In this document: one piece after another, positions 45,795 to 55,478 of the stretch
Layout of the letters: each line of letters opens with the position of its first letter
Numbering within the stretch: the stretch's first letter is position 1
Source: Cyclobacterium roseum
Lineage (GTDB): Bacteria; Bacteroidota; Bacteroidia; Cytophagales; Cyclobacteriaceae
Assembly: GCF_010119225.1 (NCBI RefSeq)
Contig: NZ_WNKF01000022.1
Coordinates: 21,238 to 85,237 of the forward strand
Length of the DNA: 64,000 nucleotides
Reading direction: 5' to 3'
The notes under the pieces: model-generated
Databases searched by the model: none
Told to the model about the DNA's origin: nothing
Seen by the model: only the letters and a program-made list of their open reading frames with translations
Made by a program: the position numbers and the translations under genes

Positions 45795-45829
45795 TAACTT
45801 TTCCAAAGTTCCAAACTTTGGAAAAGTTA
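45795..45829. repeat. 35-nt perfect inverted repeat in an intergenic region
   Basis: Two 16-nt arms, taacttttccaaagtt and aactttggaaaagtta, flank a 3-nt centre. The sequence resembles a dispersed palindromic repeat seen in intergenic regions of Bacteroidota, but no second copy was noticed in this window. The rest of 45759-46111 contains no coding frame. It could act as an upstream terminator-like hairpin or a repeat element. Confidence 0.7.
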
Positions 45830-46111
45830 GTTATTGGTGTAGATGCAATGGCGGTATTCGGCATGGGAATATCCGTAGCCTATAGGTTTCAAGCAGAAGT
45901 ATGCGGGTTTTTCTGATTTCATAGGAATCGGTTATTTGAATCGTATAACATTTGATTTTGGAAAAAACATGCACGGATTCAATGATCTGACTTTCAATAA
46001 TAAATCATATTAAAATTTACCATTTCAATTTTTGAAATGAAACCCATCAAGGGCGAAGCCACCTCTTTTTTGTCCGAATGAATGGATTTATTTACTTAAG
46101 GAGAAAAATGA

Positions 46112-48550
46112 TCAATTGGTCACCCTTTTCTGTTCCTCTTGGGAGCCTACTTTTCGGTCTCTGGTTCCTTTGATTTTGCTGTTTCCAAACTTGTAGGTGT
46201 AGGTGGCCATAAACACCCTTTTTTCAAACTTGAGCCTACCTGTAATTTCCAAATCAGCACCATCGAATGATCTCCACCTGAGTTGACTGCTTTCGAGTAT
46301 GTCGTTGCAGGATACCCTCAACACCCCGGCCTTTTGGAAGTCTTTTTGGATTCCCAGATTGAGAAAGCCCCGCGAAAGTACCTTGTAATATCCCATGATA
46401 CTGGGAGACATATAATATCCCATCAACTCTATGGTATATTTTTTGGGAAGTGTAAAGGTATTTGTGAGCACTACCTGAATACCTTTCTGATCAACATCAT
46501 AGGCCTCTCCATTCAGTTCTGAATTGACTTTCTGATAATTTGCCGTGAAGTTGTTTTGGGTTTCCCACCAGGAAGTCAATTGCAAGGGGAAAGCGACAAT
46601 CATGGATACCGTCTGCCTTTGGTCGATATTTTCTGTTTTAAGGAATACGGTGTTGGTCTCTTCATTTAGGGTAGGTTGAAATTGTGCGATTACATCTTTA
46701 TCCATACTATGCTGCACCGAGAAAATCATACTCTTGTAAGAATAATCTGTTTTGATGTTGTTGGTGTAGGTAGGAAGTATATTTTCATTTCCGGCGAAGA
46801 AGGTAAAAGGGTCAGAAAAAAACACGAAAGGTGCCATCTCGTTGAAAGTAGGACGAGTAATCCTGCGTCCATAAGACAGCTGTACCAGATTGTCATCATT
46901 GATTTTTCTGGATAAAAATGCCGTTGGAAAGAAATCCCCGTAATGCCTGTCAACGATTTTTTCTCCTGAAACGGTCGTCAGGTTGGTTTTGGTGTTCTCG
47001 TACCTTACTCCTGCATTTAAGGTGGTTTTTTCATCAAATTCAATTTTTGCTGTGGAAAAAGCTGCCAATATATCTTCTTCGAGAAAGCCATCATTGGTGA
47101 AGTTTGGATCAACCAGCCAATCTGATCCAAGTTTCTCTTCGAAGAGCACCGTATTGGTAAATTCTGAAAAAGTAGCTCTGAGACCTGATTCTACGGCTAC
47201 TGATTCCCCGATTTTCATGGAGTGGTTAAGATCTGTCACCCAAAGCTCAATTGGGGTATCTTTGGTTATTCTGAATTCTTCTGAACCGATCAAATCATTG
47301 GATTCATCATAATTCATAATGGTATACCCGGATGGGTTGGAATTTTTGTAGGTAAGGTAATCTACATTGGTACTGATGACCTGACCATTTCGGAATGTAT
47401 GCTGAAGATTGATATTGCCCATGATATGACTCCATTTATTAGCTTCTACCGTTGTCATTCTAAAAAGGGTATCCGGGGAGATGGAATAATTGGATTTTGT
47501 GACATTGGGTGCAGTCATATCCCAACGATTAGTATAGCCACTGACCAAGCCACTGAAGATGGTGTTTGTACTTAATTTGTAGTCAAAACCTGCCTGATAA
47601 TTGATGGACTTTCTGGTGGAAAACCGATCGGTGTTGGTATCAATGCCAATGTCTTCAAATCCATTGTTGTTGCCTCTAAATTGTTCCCATTCCTGATCCT
47701 GATCTACATAGGTCGCAGACAAAAGACCAAACCAGCTGAATTTTGGTCCTTGATGGTTGAGGTTGAAGCTCATATTGCCGTTATAGCCAGATCCATAGCC
47801 TTGGCCGACAGTCAGAGAACCGTTGGTGCCTATCATATCGTTGTCTTTTTTCATCACAATATTGATAAATCCGGCATCACCGTCTGCATCATAGTTGGCA
47901 GGGGGAACAGTAATGATTTCGATCTTTTCGACATCACTTGAATTGAGACCGGCCAGCATCTGATAGGCCGCCTCCAGGGGCATTCTGAACCGTTGGCCAT
48001 TCATCAGGATCACTACACCGTTTTTACCTAAAACGGAAAGCGAATTACTCTGTCTGTTCACCATTACCCCGGGAGACCTGTCCAGCACATCGATGACCGA
48101 TAAGCCGGCTGCTGATATGCTGTTCGCCACATTTACCACCATTTTCCCCTGTTCCAACTCAAATAGTGGCCGGGTGGCGGTTACCGTTACTTCATCCAGG
48201 TTCTGATCTTCTTCCTTCAATAGGATAGCCGCCAACTCATTTTTTTCAGTCCCCAAAAAAGGGAACACCGGGGAAAAGCTTTTGGCGTATCCCAGGATCG
48301 TTACTTCCACAAAGTATTGCCCTTTTGGGATATCCGTAAAAACATAGTTTCCGGATTCATCGGAAATGGCACCCTTAATCAGGGAGGAATCAGGCTCATT
48401 TCTGAGCAGCACATTTGCATAGGATAGGCCCTTTGCCTGGGAATCAAGAACTTTTCCCTGGATCATTCCTTGAGAAAAAACGCTGGAAGCCAATAGACAA
48501 TACAGTAGGGTAATAAATGGGACCTTCAAAAGATTATTATAAAATTTCAT
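46112..48550 (-). CDS. Outer-membrane TonB-dependent receptor, carboxypeptidase-regulatory-like N-terminus
   Basis: An 812-residue outer membrane beta-barrel protein. A signal peptide (FITLLYCLLASSVFSQG) precedes a carboxypeptidase-regulatory-like beta-sandwich (GMIQGKVLDSQAKGLSYANV), then a plug domain (ATRPLFELEQGKMVVNVANS) and a large barrel. Its mid-region resembles the OMP_b-brl_3 family found in Bacteroidota, which often lack a classical TonB box. Tyr/Phe-ending strands continue to MATYTYKFGN. It may import a peptide, metal or oligosaccharide, but no ligand can be assigned. A matching SusD gene is absent. Confidence 0.85.
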   Translation of the reverse strand: MKFYNNLLKVPFITLLYCLLASSVFSQGMIQGKVLDSQAKGLSYANVLLRNEPDSSLIKGAISDESGNYVFTDIPKGQYFVEVTILGYAKSFSPVFPFLGTEKNELAAILLKEEDQNLDEVTVTATRPLFELEQGKMVVNVANSISAAGLSVIDVLDRSPGVMVNRQSNSLSVLGKNGVVILMNGQRFRMPLEAAYQMLAGLNSSDVEKIEIITVPPANYDADGDAGFINIVMKKDNDMIGTNGSLTVGQGYGSGYNGNMSFNLNHQGPKFSWFGLLSATYVDQDQEWEQFRGNNNGFEDIGIDTNTDRFSTRKSINYQAGFDYKLSTNTIFSGLVSGYTNRWDMTAPNVTKSNYSISPDTLFRMTTVEANKWSHIMGNINLQHTFRNGQVISTNVDYLTYKNSNPSGYTIMNYDESNDLIGSEEFRITKDTPIELWVTDLNHSMKIGESVAVESGLRATFSEFTNTVLFEEKLGSDWLVDPNFTNDGFLEEDILAAFSTAKIEFDEKTTLNAGVRYENTKTNLTTVSGEKIVDRHYGDFFPTAFLSRKINDDNLVQLSYGRRITRPTFNEMAPFVFFSDPFTFFAGNENILPTYTNNIKTDYSYKSMIFSVQHSMDKDVIAQFQPTLNEETNTVFLKTENIDQRQTVSMIVAFPLQLTSWWETQNNFTANYQKVNSELNGEAYDVDQKGIQVVLTNTFTLPKKYTIELMGYYMSPSIMGYYKVLSRGFLNLGIQKDFQKAGVLRVSCNDILESSQLRWRSFDGADLEITGRLKFEKRVFMATYTYKFGNSKIKGTRDRKVGSQEEQKRVTN

Positions 48551-48680
48551 TGGATTATTTTTTTTACTTTTAACTCTTTCAAGTGAAGCCAGAAAAATTC
48601 CGGTCGAGCGGGCAAATAAATCGCTTTGGCGATCTCAAGATCACCAAAGGAAATATGACATTACGAAGGCGGTGATTTAC

Positions 48681-49199
48681 TCAATTAGCCGGAGGAGTCA
48701 CCTTGAACCCCTGCGTTTCTAGAACATTGAGCATGTCATACCAATACCGAATAAATGTTATTTTACCATTTACGACTGTGGCGGCTGTATGATATGGAAC
48801 CTCGATTATTTTCCCACTTGCCTTATTTGTAAGTGTGTTTGTTCCCCATGACAGGATCCATTCGCCTTCATTCCAGTTGTTACTCACTTTGACAGGCAGA
48901 TAAAGCTCTTGCGAAAGGCTGTGCTTGAATTGGTTGGTACTATTGGTGTAATAATCTTTGTGCTGCGCCACTGTAAGTGAGTCCAAGCCTCCGCCCAAAC
49001 CATAAATCATGGCACCTGTTGCGAATTGAGTGTTCATTGTGGCCACATCACCTGCTTGAAGTGCTTTAGTGTAGGTTTGGACTACTTCCATCGCTTTTGC
49101 TGCATTCTGAAATTCCAGCGTCGCTTCCTGTGCCATTGAAAGAGGGGTTGTCAATATCAGCAGGAAGGCAGCTGCTATGACTATTTTGAAAGTTTTCAT
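48681..49199 (-). CDS. Exported NTF2-like (SnoaL-like) protein
   Basis: A 172-residue protein with a signal peptide (MKTFKIVIAAAFLLILTTPL then SMAQ) followed by an NTF2-like fold: KAMEVVQTYTKALQAGDVAT, TQFATGAMIYGLGGGLDSLT, and strands EWILSWGTN and VNGKITFIRYWYDMLNVLET. Substrate and partners are unknown. It sits upstream of the TonB-dependent receptor on the same strand, so it could be co-expressed, about 130 nt apart. Confidence 0.8.
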   Translation of the reverse strand: MKTFKIVIAAAFLLILTTPLSMAQEATLEFQNAAKAMEVVQTYTKALQAGDVATMNTQFATGAMIYGLGGGLDSLTVAQHKDYYTNSTNQFKHSLSQELYLPVKVSNNWNEGEWILSWGTNTLTNKASGKIIEVPYHTAATVVNGKITFIRYWYDMLNVLETQGFKVTPPAN

Positions 49200-49595
49200 G
49201 ATAAATGGGTTTGATTGCTAAGAAGTGGAAAAACTTTACTTAATAGATTTAAACATAAATAAACTAGCAGTGATCGGAAAGAAGGGCAGGACGAAAGGAT
49301 GGGATTACTGTCCGAAGATCAATGAATTGTTTCCGAGCAAGATTTGAAGAGCGGATTCTGAGCTAGATTTATAAAAATAAACGTTCTCACTCCAGAAAGG
49401 CAGGTTTACGCCCACTTCCTGCCCTTAACTATCAAATTGGCAACCATCCAATAGGGAAAAGGAGCGGCACCATGTTTCCGGGGAAAATAATCACTGCGGC
49501 ATGCTATCGGAAGTACCAAATGTGGTTTGTATTTCATAAAAGGGATTGGTGGGATTGCGTGCAAGCATGCCTAAACAATTCTCATTTTAACGATT
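49200..49595. other. Intergenic stretch of about 400 nt
   Basis: No credible coding frame or RNA gene was seen. A short inverted repeat (ggcagg/cctgcc near 49401-49427) lacks a T-run, so it is not a clear terminator. Promoter signals for the minus-strand NTF2-like gene would have to lie here, but none was recognised. Confidence 0.5.
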
Positions 49596-51224
49596 TTAGT
49601 AGATGTACATTTCCTCAAACTGCCGAATACTTTCATCGGTTCCGGCTATAATCACCTCATCCTGATCTTGAAATCGAAAGGTTTTGGGGTCCAGGGTGGA
49701 AATTTTTTCACCTTTCCGTATGACGGCTAGTATCGTGCAGCCGGTTTCAGCTCGTACATTGCTTTTGGCGAGGGTAGTTCCCGACAACCGTCCAGCTGAC
49801 AACTGTAGGAGGTTAATCCGTTTTTCAGCCGCTAAGGAGGTTTCGTCCTCAAATATGTTGGAGGCAAGCATTCGGGCACTGACCGTGGCGAGGGACTGAA
49901 CATAGTCCGCTCCGGCATGGTACAGTTTTTTTACATTTCCAATATTATTGGCCCGTACGATGATATGCATTTTGCTGTTCATGTTTCTCGCTAGCAGGGT
50001 GGCAAACAGTGCCATGGTATCGTCCTGGATGGTGATAATCATGGCCGATGCCTCACTAACGCCAGCTTCCAGGAGCGTTTCAGTTTTCCGGATATCACCG
50101 ACCACGTGTACCCCCTTTTTTTCTTGAATGTCAATGACTTTTACTTCAATACTCTTTGTCTTTAGCGCCTCAAAAGCAGCCTTTCCAGATAGACCATAGC
50201 CTACTATGAGCACCATTTTCCGGGTAAAATGCCGGATAGTCGCTTCCGCCTTTTTATTGAGCCTGTCGAGTTCCTCCCTGTCCCCGGCCACAAGTAACCG
50301 TATTTTTGGTTTTAAAATCAGGTCAATAGGGACCGGGCTTCTAAACTCACCATTTTGCCAGGCACCAATAATATTCAGGTGATATTTCTCTAATAAATGC
50401 GCTTCACCAATTGATTGGTTAGAAAGTTCGCTACCGTCCTCTATGTCAATCTCGATTAATTCGACTGTACTATCTATCTCTACGCTATTTTTGATGGAAA
50501 TGGCAGGAACCTGGGCCGCCAGGCTTTTTCCAATGAGTTGTCTTGGGGAGATGGTCGTATCGACCCCGGCCATTTTATAATATTTTTCCTTCTCTTCATC
50601 TTCCAGCACCGCAATTATTTTGATCGTTTTATGGGAATTTCGGATAGAAAAGACGATGCTTATATTTTTGTCGGTGGTGGAATTGAGAACGACGGTTTTT
50701 GCCTGTGTTAAGCCAGCCGCTTCAAGGGTAGACTCCCTCTCAGGGTCGCCTAGCATGACCTCCATTCCAGATCTCAAAAGAGCAATTGCCGTTTCCTCAC
50801 GCGATTCTACAATGACGTAATCCTGATTTCGGGAAACAAGCTCTTTAATTAGAACTTCGGCGTGACTTGAGTAGGTGCAAATAATGACATGATTTCTTTT
50901 TATGACTTTGGTTGGTGGGGATTTTTCGAGGGCTCCTTTTAGAAAAGGCAGGAAAAAAACAGGGAAAGCGATAAAGACCAATAGCACTCCGGTCAGGTTC
51001 ATGATGAGCACGAAGTAGTTTAAAAAATCACTTTCCCAAGGCGAAAACCCTCCATAGCCACTGGTTGTCAACGATTCTACGACTACCTGTAAAGCCTGCG
51101 GAAAGGTGACATCGCGATTTTCAAAAAGAGCCATGGACCATACAAAAATCTTTGCATAGACAACGATTATAGCAGCAACAATAAGTGCCGCCAATACCGT
51201 TCTTTTTTTTAGATCATTTTGCAT
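49596..51224 (-). CDS. Potassium channel with two RCK (TrkA-N/TrkA-C) modules
   Basis: A 542-residue membrane protein. Two membrane helices flank a re-entrant pore loop whose filter reads TTSGYGG at residues 53-59, a K+ filter variant (TVGYGD in the archetype). Two cytoplasmic RCK modules follow. The first has the degenerate nucleotide loop ICTYSSHAEVLI with no GxGxxG; the second has the intact VGYGLSGKAAFEAL. TrkA-C-like segments end each module. Two full RCK units in one chain suggest nucleotide or ion gating of K+ flux in the inner membrane. Confidence 0.88.
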   Translation of the reverse strand: MQNDLKKRTVLAALIVAAIIVVYAKIFVWSMALFENRDVTFPQALQVVVESLTTSGYGGFSPWESDFLNYFVLIMNLTGVLLVFIAFPVFFLPFLKGALEKSPPTKVIKRNHVIICTYSSHAEVLIKELVSRNQDYVIVESREETAIALLRSGMEVMLGDPERESTLEAAGLTQAKTVVLNSTTDKNISIVFSIRNSHKTIKIIAVLEDEEKEKYYKMAGVDTTISPRQLIGKSLAAQVPAISIKNSVEIDSTVELIEIDIEDGSELSNQSIGEAHLLEKYHLNIIGAWQNGEFRSPVPIDLILKPKIRLLVAGDREELDRLNKKAEATIRHFTRKMVLIVGYGLSGKAAFEALKTKSIEVKVIDIQEKKGVHVVGDIRKTETLLEAGVSEASAMIITIQDDTMALFATLLARNMNSKMHIIVRANNIGNVKKLYHAGADYVQSLATVSARMLASNIFEDETSLAAEKRINLLQLSAGRLSGTTLAKSNVRAETGCTILAVIRKGEKISTLDPKTFRFQDQDEVIIAGTDESIRQFEEMYIY

Positions 51225-51296
51225 TTATAAAGGACTTATTACCTAGGTGATTAAAAAACGTTGACCGGTATGCTAATTTTTTTTCAATAATTCCTA

Positions 51297-51405
51297 AAAT
51301 CCGCAAACCTGTCAGGTTTTTGTTGATATTCAGCCAACAATAAACTTTGAGTAGGTGAAACCTGACAGAATTTATCAGGTGAATATAGGATTAAGTAGCG
51401 GATTT
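51297..51405. repeat. Inverted-repeat element of about 110 nt
   Basis: Outer arms aaatccgc (51297-51304) and gcggattt (51398-51405) are exact complements. Just inside the left arm is a short palindrome aaacct-gtc-aggttt (51305-51319), a motif that occurs in many Bacteroidota intergenic repeats. The right half contains gtgaatatagg (51379-51389), which is repeated at 51478 and 63816. It may be a small mobile or structured element. Confidence 0.5.
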
Positions 51406-51477
51406 GAGGTAATTACTGGTTCTTTTTTACCTAATGCTACTGTTTCATAACAGGTAAAAGCATATCGTAGATTTCGA

Positions 51478-51814
51478 GTGAATATAGGTCAAAAAATTGG
51501 CCGTTCCAACGGCTGAAACGCCCGAAAAAGTTCGTTCGGTAGCGTAATTTCGAAATAATCGGGGCCCGCTGTCCCAAATCAGAACAGTTTCGTTTACCAA
51601 TAGCCACTGATATGACTTGCCATGAGAAAGCTTAGGATTAAGAAATCTTTTGGAAAAAAATAACTTTTCGATCCAGGTTCAGTAACGAGCATCCGACTGC
51701 TGTATGGGTTGCAAGGCTGGGCTGATGATGCCTTCAGCAGGCTTGCTTAATGGGAGTTTGTAGGCACTATTTGGAAAAAAAATGGGGTGAGCCGTCTACA
51801 CGCCTTTACCCCAT
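51478..51814 (+). mobile_element. Probable internally deleted group II intron remnant, no reverse transcriptase
   Basis: The first 46 nt from gtgaatataggtcaaaa match the sequence at 63816-63861 at 41 of 46 positions, with paired changes in two hairpins (ggtcaaaaaattggcc versus ggtcaaaaagttgacc; ggc...gcc versus ggg...ccc), which suggests a conserved RNA fold. Homology continues in part to about 51590 (gctgtccc). At the other end the 12-mer gccgtctacacg (51791-51802) is identical to one at 60745-60756. Motifs such as ccaacggNtgaaaNNccc resemble domain I of bacterial group II introns. The central reverse transcriptase is missing. Classification is inference. Confidence 0.5.
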
Positions 51815-51970
51815 GATCTATATTCGGGAAGGGTACATCGAGTGCGTTGATGTCCCAGCCCTTGATTTCGTAATCGTTCCGAACCCGCATTAGGGAAGTC
51901 GTTTCTCTATTGCATTTTCAGTGCCCCACTGTCCTCACAGGAACATTTTATTCCATGTTTTGCCTTTTAA

Positions 51971-53005
51971 TTATCTGAATTTTTCCCTTTCGTAGCCTGC
52001 GGTTGTATCATCCGCCAGATAGTCATTTTTAATGCAATCGTCTCTTAAATTAGTGACTCCCGCAAAGCCTCCTAGGGCTGCAGCTATAAGACCCAGAAAT
52101 AGTGCCACGGCAAGATACATCGCAGCATCAGCTGCTGTCTGCGCAATTTTTCCAGCTTGTTCGTTGGCAGTTTCCTTGGCTTCTTGCATAAACGCATCAA
52201 ATTCCTTTCGCACCCTTTCGAATTCTGCAATAATGTTTTCAGCACTTTGTTGAGCTTCGCTTTCGCTCATATCGGTGCGCTCTACCAGGATATTTACCAA
52301 TGCTTGTTGATCTATCGCTTCAAAGGACTGTTCAAACATGTTTTTGGTCTTGCTAAAGATGCCTTCCACTTCAGCATCGACTTTGGCAGGTCTTATGGCC
52401 ATATCCTCAATTCCTTCTCTGGCCTCATCGGCAGATTTTTCAGCTTGGGATTCCAGGTATTCCGGATCGAGCTTCTCTTTTCCGGTATCCTCTAAAAGGG
52501 CATAGAATTCTCCTTTTGCATCATCCAGCGATAGTTCGAGATCCTCGAACTGACTCTTTATAATAGGTCCCAGTTGATCCTGAATAGCCCCTCCAGTAGT
52601 TGAAAGCACTCCTCCAACCATATTCCCCACACCGGAAATGATACTGCCTACCACAGAAGTAAGTATCCATGCTGAAATAAAAGCATATAAAGCCCAGGTC
52701 ATTATTCCATGAATGATTCCACTGGTGTTTACAAACGAAACACCAACCCGGGCTGCAACAAAGCCACCTATAAATAAGACAATTAAATTACTCAGTACCC
52801 ACCAAATGATTGAGCCAATTCCTAGTCCACTTAATGGATTACTTTCCTCCGTAGGTTCAACACTCCACAATCCGATAGCCAATCCAATCAAATTTAGTAT
52901 CATCATCACTGATAAGGCTGCGATGGTACCTGCAAAAATAGCACTCCATGAAATGCCTTTTGGTGGCACCTTTTTGTAAGTATTTAAATTACTGGTATTT
53001 TTCAT
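51971..53005 (-). CDS. YrzE-like multi-helix membrane protein of unknown function
   Basis: From Met at 53005 the protein has 344 residues. Four hydrophobic segments (starting SWSAIFAGTIAALSVMMILN) are followed by a long acidic, coiled-coil-like cytoplasmic or periplasmic section (about 165-300, rich in Glu, Ala, Gln), then a final membrane helix (AMYLAVALFLGLIAAALGGF). The N-terminal part matches YrzE/PhnA-like membrane proteins often found with stress genes. Function unknown. The frame opens at 53062; internal Met at 53011 or 53005 gives a better start. Confidence 0.75.
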   Translation of the reverse strand: MKNTSNLNTYKKVPPKGISWSAIFAGTIAALSVMMILNLIGLAIGLWSVEPTEESNPLSGLGIGSIIWWVLSNLIVLFIGGFVAARVGVSFVNTSGIIHGIMTWALYAFISAWILTSVVGSIISGVGNMVGGVLSTTGGAIQDQLGPIIKSQFEDLELSLDDAKGEFYALLEDTGKEKLDPEYLESQAEKSADEAREGIEDMAIRPAKVDAEVEGIFSKTKNMFEQSFEAIDQQALVNILVERTDMSESEAQQSAENIIAEFERVRKEFDAFMQEAKETANEQAGKIAQTAADAAMYLAVALFLGLIAAALGGFAGVTNLRDDCIKNDYLADDTTAGYEREKFR

Positions 53006-53062
53006 AATCATCAGTTTTGGTTTATCAAGATATATTATAATAATTAGTATTTTAAATATCAT

Positions 53063-53386
53063 TAAATAAAAAATACAACGTATTATATGTATCTTTTAAA
53101 GGATTACATATTTCACAGAAAGAGCTATAAAAGCCCATTTTCAATGGATGGAAAGGGCGATTTTATAGATTGGTGGGTTTTGAAAAGGCGATCAGACGCG
53201 TTGGCCTTTCTTAAGAGGGGCAGGTTTTATAGCGGATTTATCGCCTAATTTTTATGTTTACAAACCGTTAATTTGATCTACACTTGGAATAGAAAATGTA
53301 TCCTGAGGCACACCAAATGGGTACGGTCCCGGAAATTTTACGCAGGCGAAATATTAGAAACCGGCTTAAATTCAACGGTTTATTGA
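53063..53386. other. Intergenic stretch of about 320 nt
   Basis: Between the YrzE-like gene and the CHAD gene no coding frame, RNA or strong repeat was recognised. It likely contains the minus-strand promoter for the YrzE-like gene, but no clear -7/-33 pair was found. Confidence 0.5.
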
Positions 53387-54301
53387 TCAAACAGGCTCGG
53401 CTTCTGAATCAAAAGCCTCCCATGCTGCGCGAAGCAGCTCCGTGAAAAATTTTGGCTTAAGATGATACAATCGCTTCCCTAATTTGAGTGCATCGGCCTG
53501 TAATTTTAATCTTTGGTAGTTGATGAGCGATTTTAATAACTGATAGGATTCGGGATCCGAGAATTGATTTCTATTCTTTTCAACCTCCGTTTCCAGCATA
53601 AAAAGATCGCGATCATCCCCCAGGTAATCTGATAGGTCATGTAATTCATCCTCCCAGAATGTTAGAAAACCCGGCCAGATCCGGTGCAACAAGTCGAGTT
53701 GATAGCGCAGGTATTTAACCCGCTTTCGCCATTCGTGAAAATCTTCGGCCCTTTTGCTATCTTTGGCCTGGGCATACCCCTTCCGACCCCTTTTGTAGAC
53801 GCGTCCGATCGATGCTGATAGATCAGTGAAAGATTGAATGTCAATCGGCCAATGGGTGATGTTTACACACTTTGCTGAGAGCTGTGTTTTAATAACATTC
53901 AGAACATCCCTGCCATCTACTAAATCAGTAGTCATTTGGTCACGTGTTGCAGTTAAGTGATCCCTGAATTGACCAAAAGTGTGCTTGTAGAGTTGATCCT
54001 CGTAGAGGCCATAGAGATTGTCAAGCGCCTCAATGATTGAGGTGCTGTCACGGATAGCAGAAAGTCTTCGTCCTTCATCTCTAAAAAAGGCATTTTCTTC
54101 CTTATAAAACGAAATATGGTCACGAATAAGGCGTAAAATGCCCCTTGTTTTTTTGAATCTTTTGCGTATTTCGTGAATGATGTCATGAGGATCATTTTCC
54201 GATTCGGATGCTATTAGCTGAAGCACCTCCGTGCACTGATCTTTGAGTTTTGATTTTAAACCCTCCGAAAAATCCGTTTTTGCTGCTATTTTAAGACTCA
54301 T
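53387..54301 (-). CDS. CHAD domain-containing protein
   Basis: A 304-residue all-helical CHAD protein from Met at 54301. The family (conserved histidine alpha-helical domain) has His residues binding polyphosphate-like anions; here they lie in DIIHEIRKRFKKTRGILRLI and EDFHEWRKRVKYLRYQLDLL, with conserved Arg/Lys clusters nearby. No adjacent triphosphate tunnel (CYTH) domain is present. CHAD proteins have been linked with polyphosphate granules, which is a possible role here. It stands alone with its own intergenic flanks. Confidence 0.85.
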   Translation of the reverse strand: MSLKIAAKTDFSEGLKSKLKDQCTEVLQLIASESENDPHDIIHEIRKRFKKTRGILRLIRDHISFYKEENAFFRDEGRRLSAIRDSTSIIEALDNLYGLYEDQLYKHTFGQFRDHLTATRDQMTTDLVDGRDVLNVIKTQLSAKCVNITHWPIDIQSFTDLSASIGRVYKRGRKGYAQAKDSKRAEDFHEWRKRVKYLRYQLDLLHRIWPGFLTFWEDELHDLSDYLGDDRDLFMLETEVEKNRNQFSDPESYQLLKSLINYQRLKLQADALKLGKRLYHLKPKFFTELLRAAWEAFDSEAEPV

Positions 54302-54433
54302 TGTATTCTTACTACACTTTATTTTACGCCGATTCAAAAGGTCTTAACCCTTCATCGCATGAATGGTCTACGAGTTTGGACGGTGTATCTTCTGACCAAT
54401 CCTCGGTCCTCTATCGAATTAATATGGCCACAA

Positions 54434-55432
54434 TCATTCCACGGGTGTCAAAACGATATTTCGGTAGCTCACTTTTCCATGATCTCCCTGCAGATAGATT
54501 GGCCCCGGGGCCAGTACATCGGCACTTATGGCACCTCCGGTGGGTCCCCAGGCGGGTTCATTGTCAATGATTTTTTTACCATTCAAAATTACCGTAACGT
54601 GGCGATCAACCAGGGTGATATCCATGGATTGCCATTCGCCAGCGGGTTTTTCAGCAGCTTGGCTGGGAGTGATGCGGCTGTATAAAGCCCCCATATGGTG
54701 TGAATCCAGCGGTTTTCCATAAGAATCCACTACCTGGATTTCATAAATACCCCGCAGGTATACCCCGCTGTTGTTTCCCTTTGGCACGTTGACTTCCAGT
54801 TTCAGGTTAAAGTCTTCAAATTCCTGTTGGGTGCGAATGTTGCCATAGGAAATGTGCTCTCCATTTTCCGGTTGTACGGGATCGTTTACCAGTACCCCGT
54901 TTTCTGCGGTAAAGCCATTCGCCTGCTTGGGGTTCATCAGTTCCCAACCGCTAAGGTCCCCTCCGTTGAACAAGGAAATGGGATTTCCATAGCTTAGGTT
55001 GGACAGGTCTGGTTTTTCCGGCATGGGAGGCATGCGGTTCCCGGTAAAATGCGATTGGTATTCCCCGTTTCTTCCGGGCCCTGTCATGGTTCCTTTTAGG
55101 GAGTCTCCGGATTTCTCTACCCGGAGGGTATGGGTGAGGACGTGGGTTCGGTCTTCACTTTTTCGGGCGTTGGTGGTCCTCGTGACTACCAGCGTGTTTT
55201 CATCGGCCAGGTAAACATTGGCTACGGGTAGCACACTTCCACCTATCCAAAGCAGTTCGGCATCGAGGTATCCTTTTTCTTCGCTGACATGCAGCCACCC
55301 GACCCCACCGCCGTCAATTTCCAGGCCCCACATGCCTAGAAATGGGTTGGCCAGCCGGGTTACCGCAGCAGCATTTCCGAAACTGCCTGCCAGTATGAGT
55401 AGGGATAAGATGGGGGTTATAAATCGTTTCAT
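54434..55432 (-). CDS. Exported 3-keto-disaccharide hydrolase (DUF1080)
   Basis: From Met at 55432 the protein has 332 residues with a signal peptide (ITPILSLLILAGSFGNAAAV). The mid-protein LYSRITPSQAAEKPAGEWQS and QEFEDFNLKLEVNVPKGNNS are typical of DUF1080, whose members include 3-keto-disaccharide hydrolases/lyases acting on 3-keto-glycosides after C3 oxidation. The N-terminal third (FLGMWGLEIDGGGVGWLHVS) is a separate beta-rich domain. Its partner would be a Gfo/Idh dehydrogenase, and a Gfo/Idh remnant lies at 56571-56879. Its start region lies 46 nt from the DUF5995 stop. Confidence 0.85.
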   Translation of the reverse strand: MKRFITPILSLLILAGSFGNAAAVTRLANPFLGMWGLEIDGGGVGWLHVSEEKGYLDAELLWIGGSVLPVANVYLADENTLVVTRTTNARKSEDRTHVLTHTLRVEKSGDSLKGTMTGPGRNGEYQSHFTGNRMPPMPEKPDLSNLSYGNPISLFNGGDLSGWELMNPKQANGFTAENGVLVNDPVQPENGEHISYGNIRTQQEFEDFNLKLEVNVPKGNNSGVYLRGIYEIQVVDSYGKPLDSHHMGALYSRITPSQAAEKPAGEWQSMDITLVDRHVTVILNGKKIIDNEPAWGPTGGAISADVLAPGPIYLQGDHGKVSYRNIVLTPVE

Positions 55433-55478
55433 AATGTGTTTTTTGAAGTTTTTTGTTGGATTTATTTTTTTTCTTGAT

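Noticed and set aside
49401..49427. Inverted repeat ggcagg/cctgcc considered as a terminator
   Set aside because: Only 6 bp and no T-run follows on either strand.
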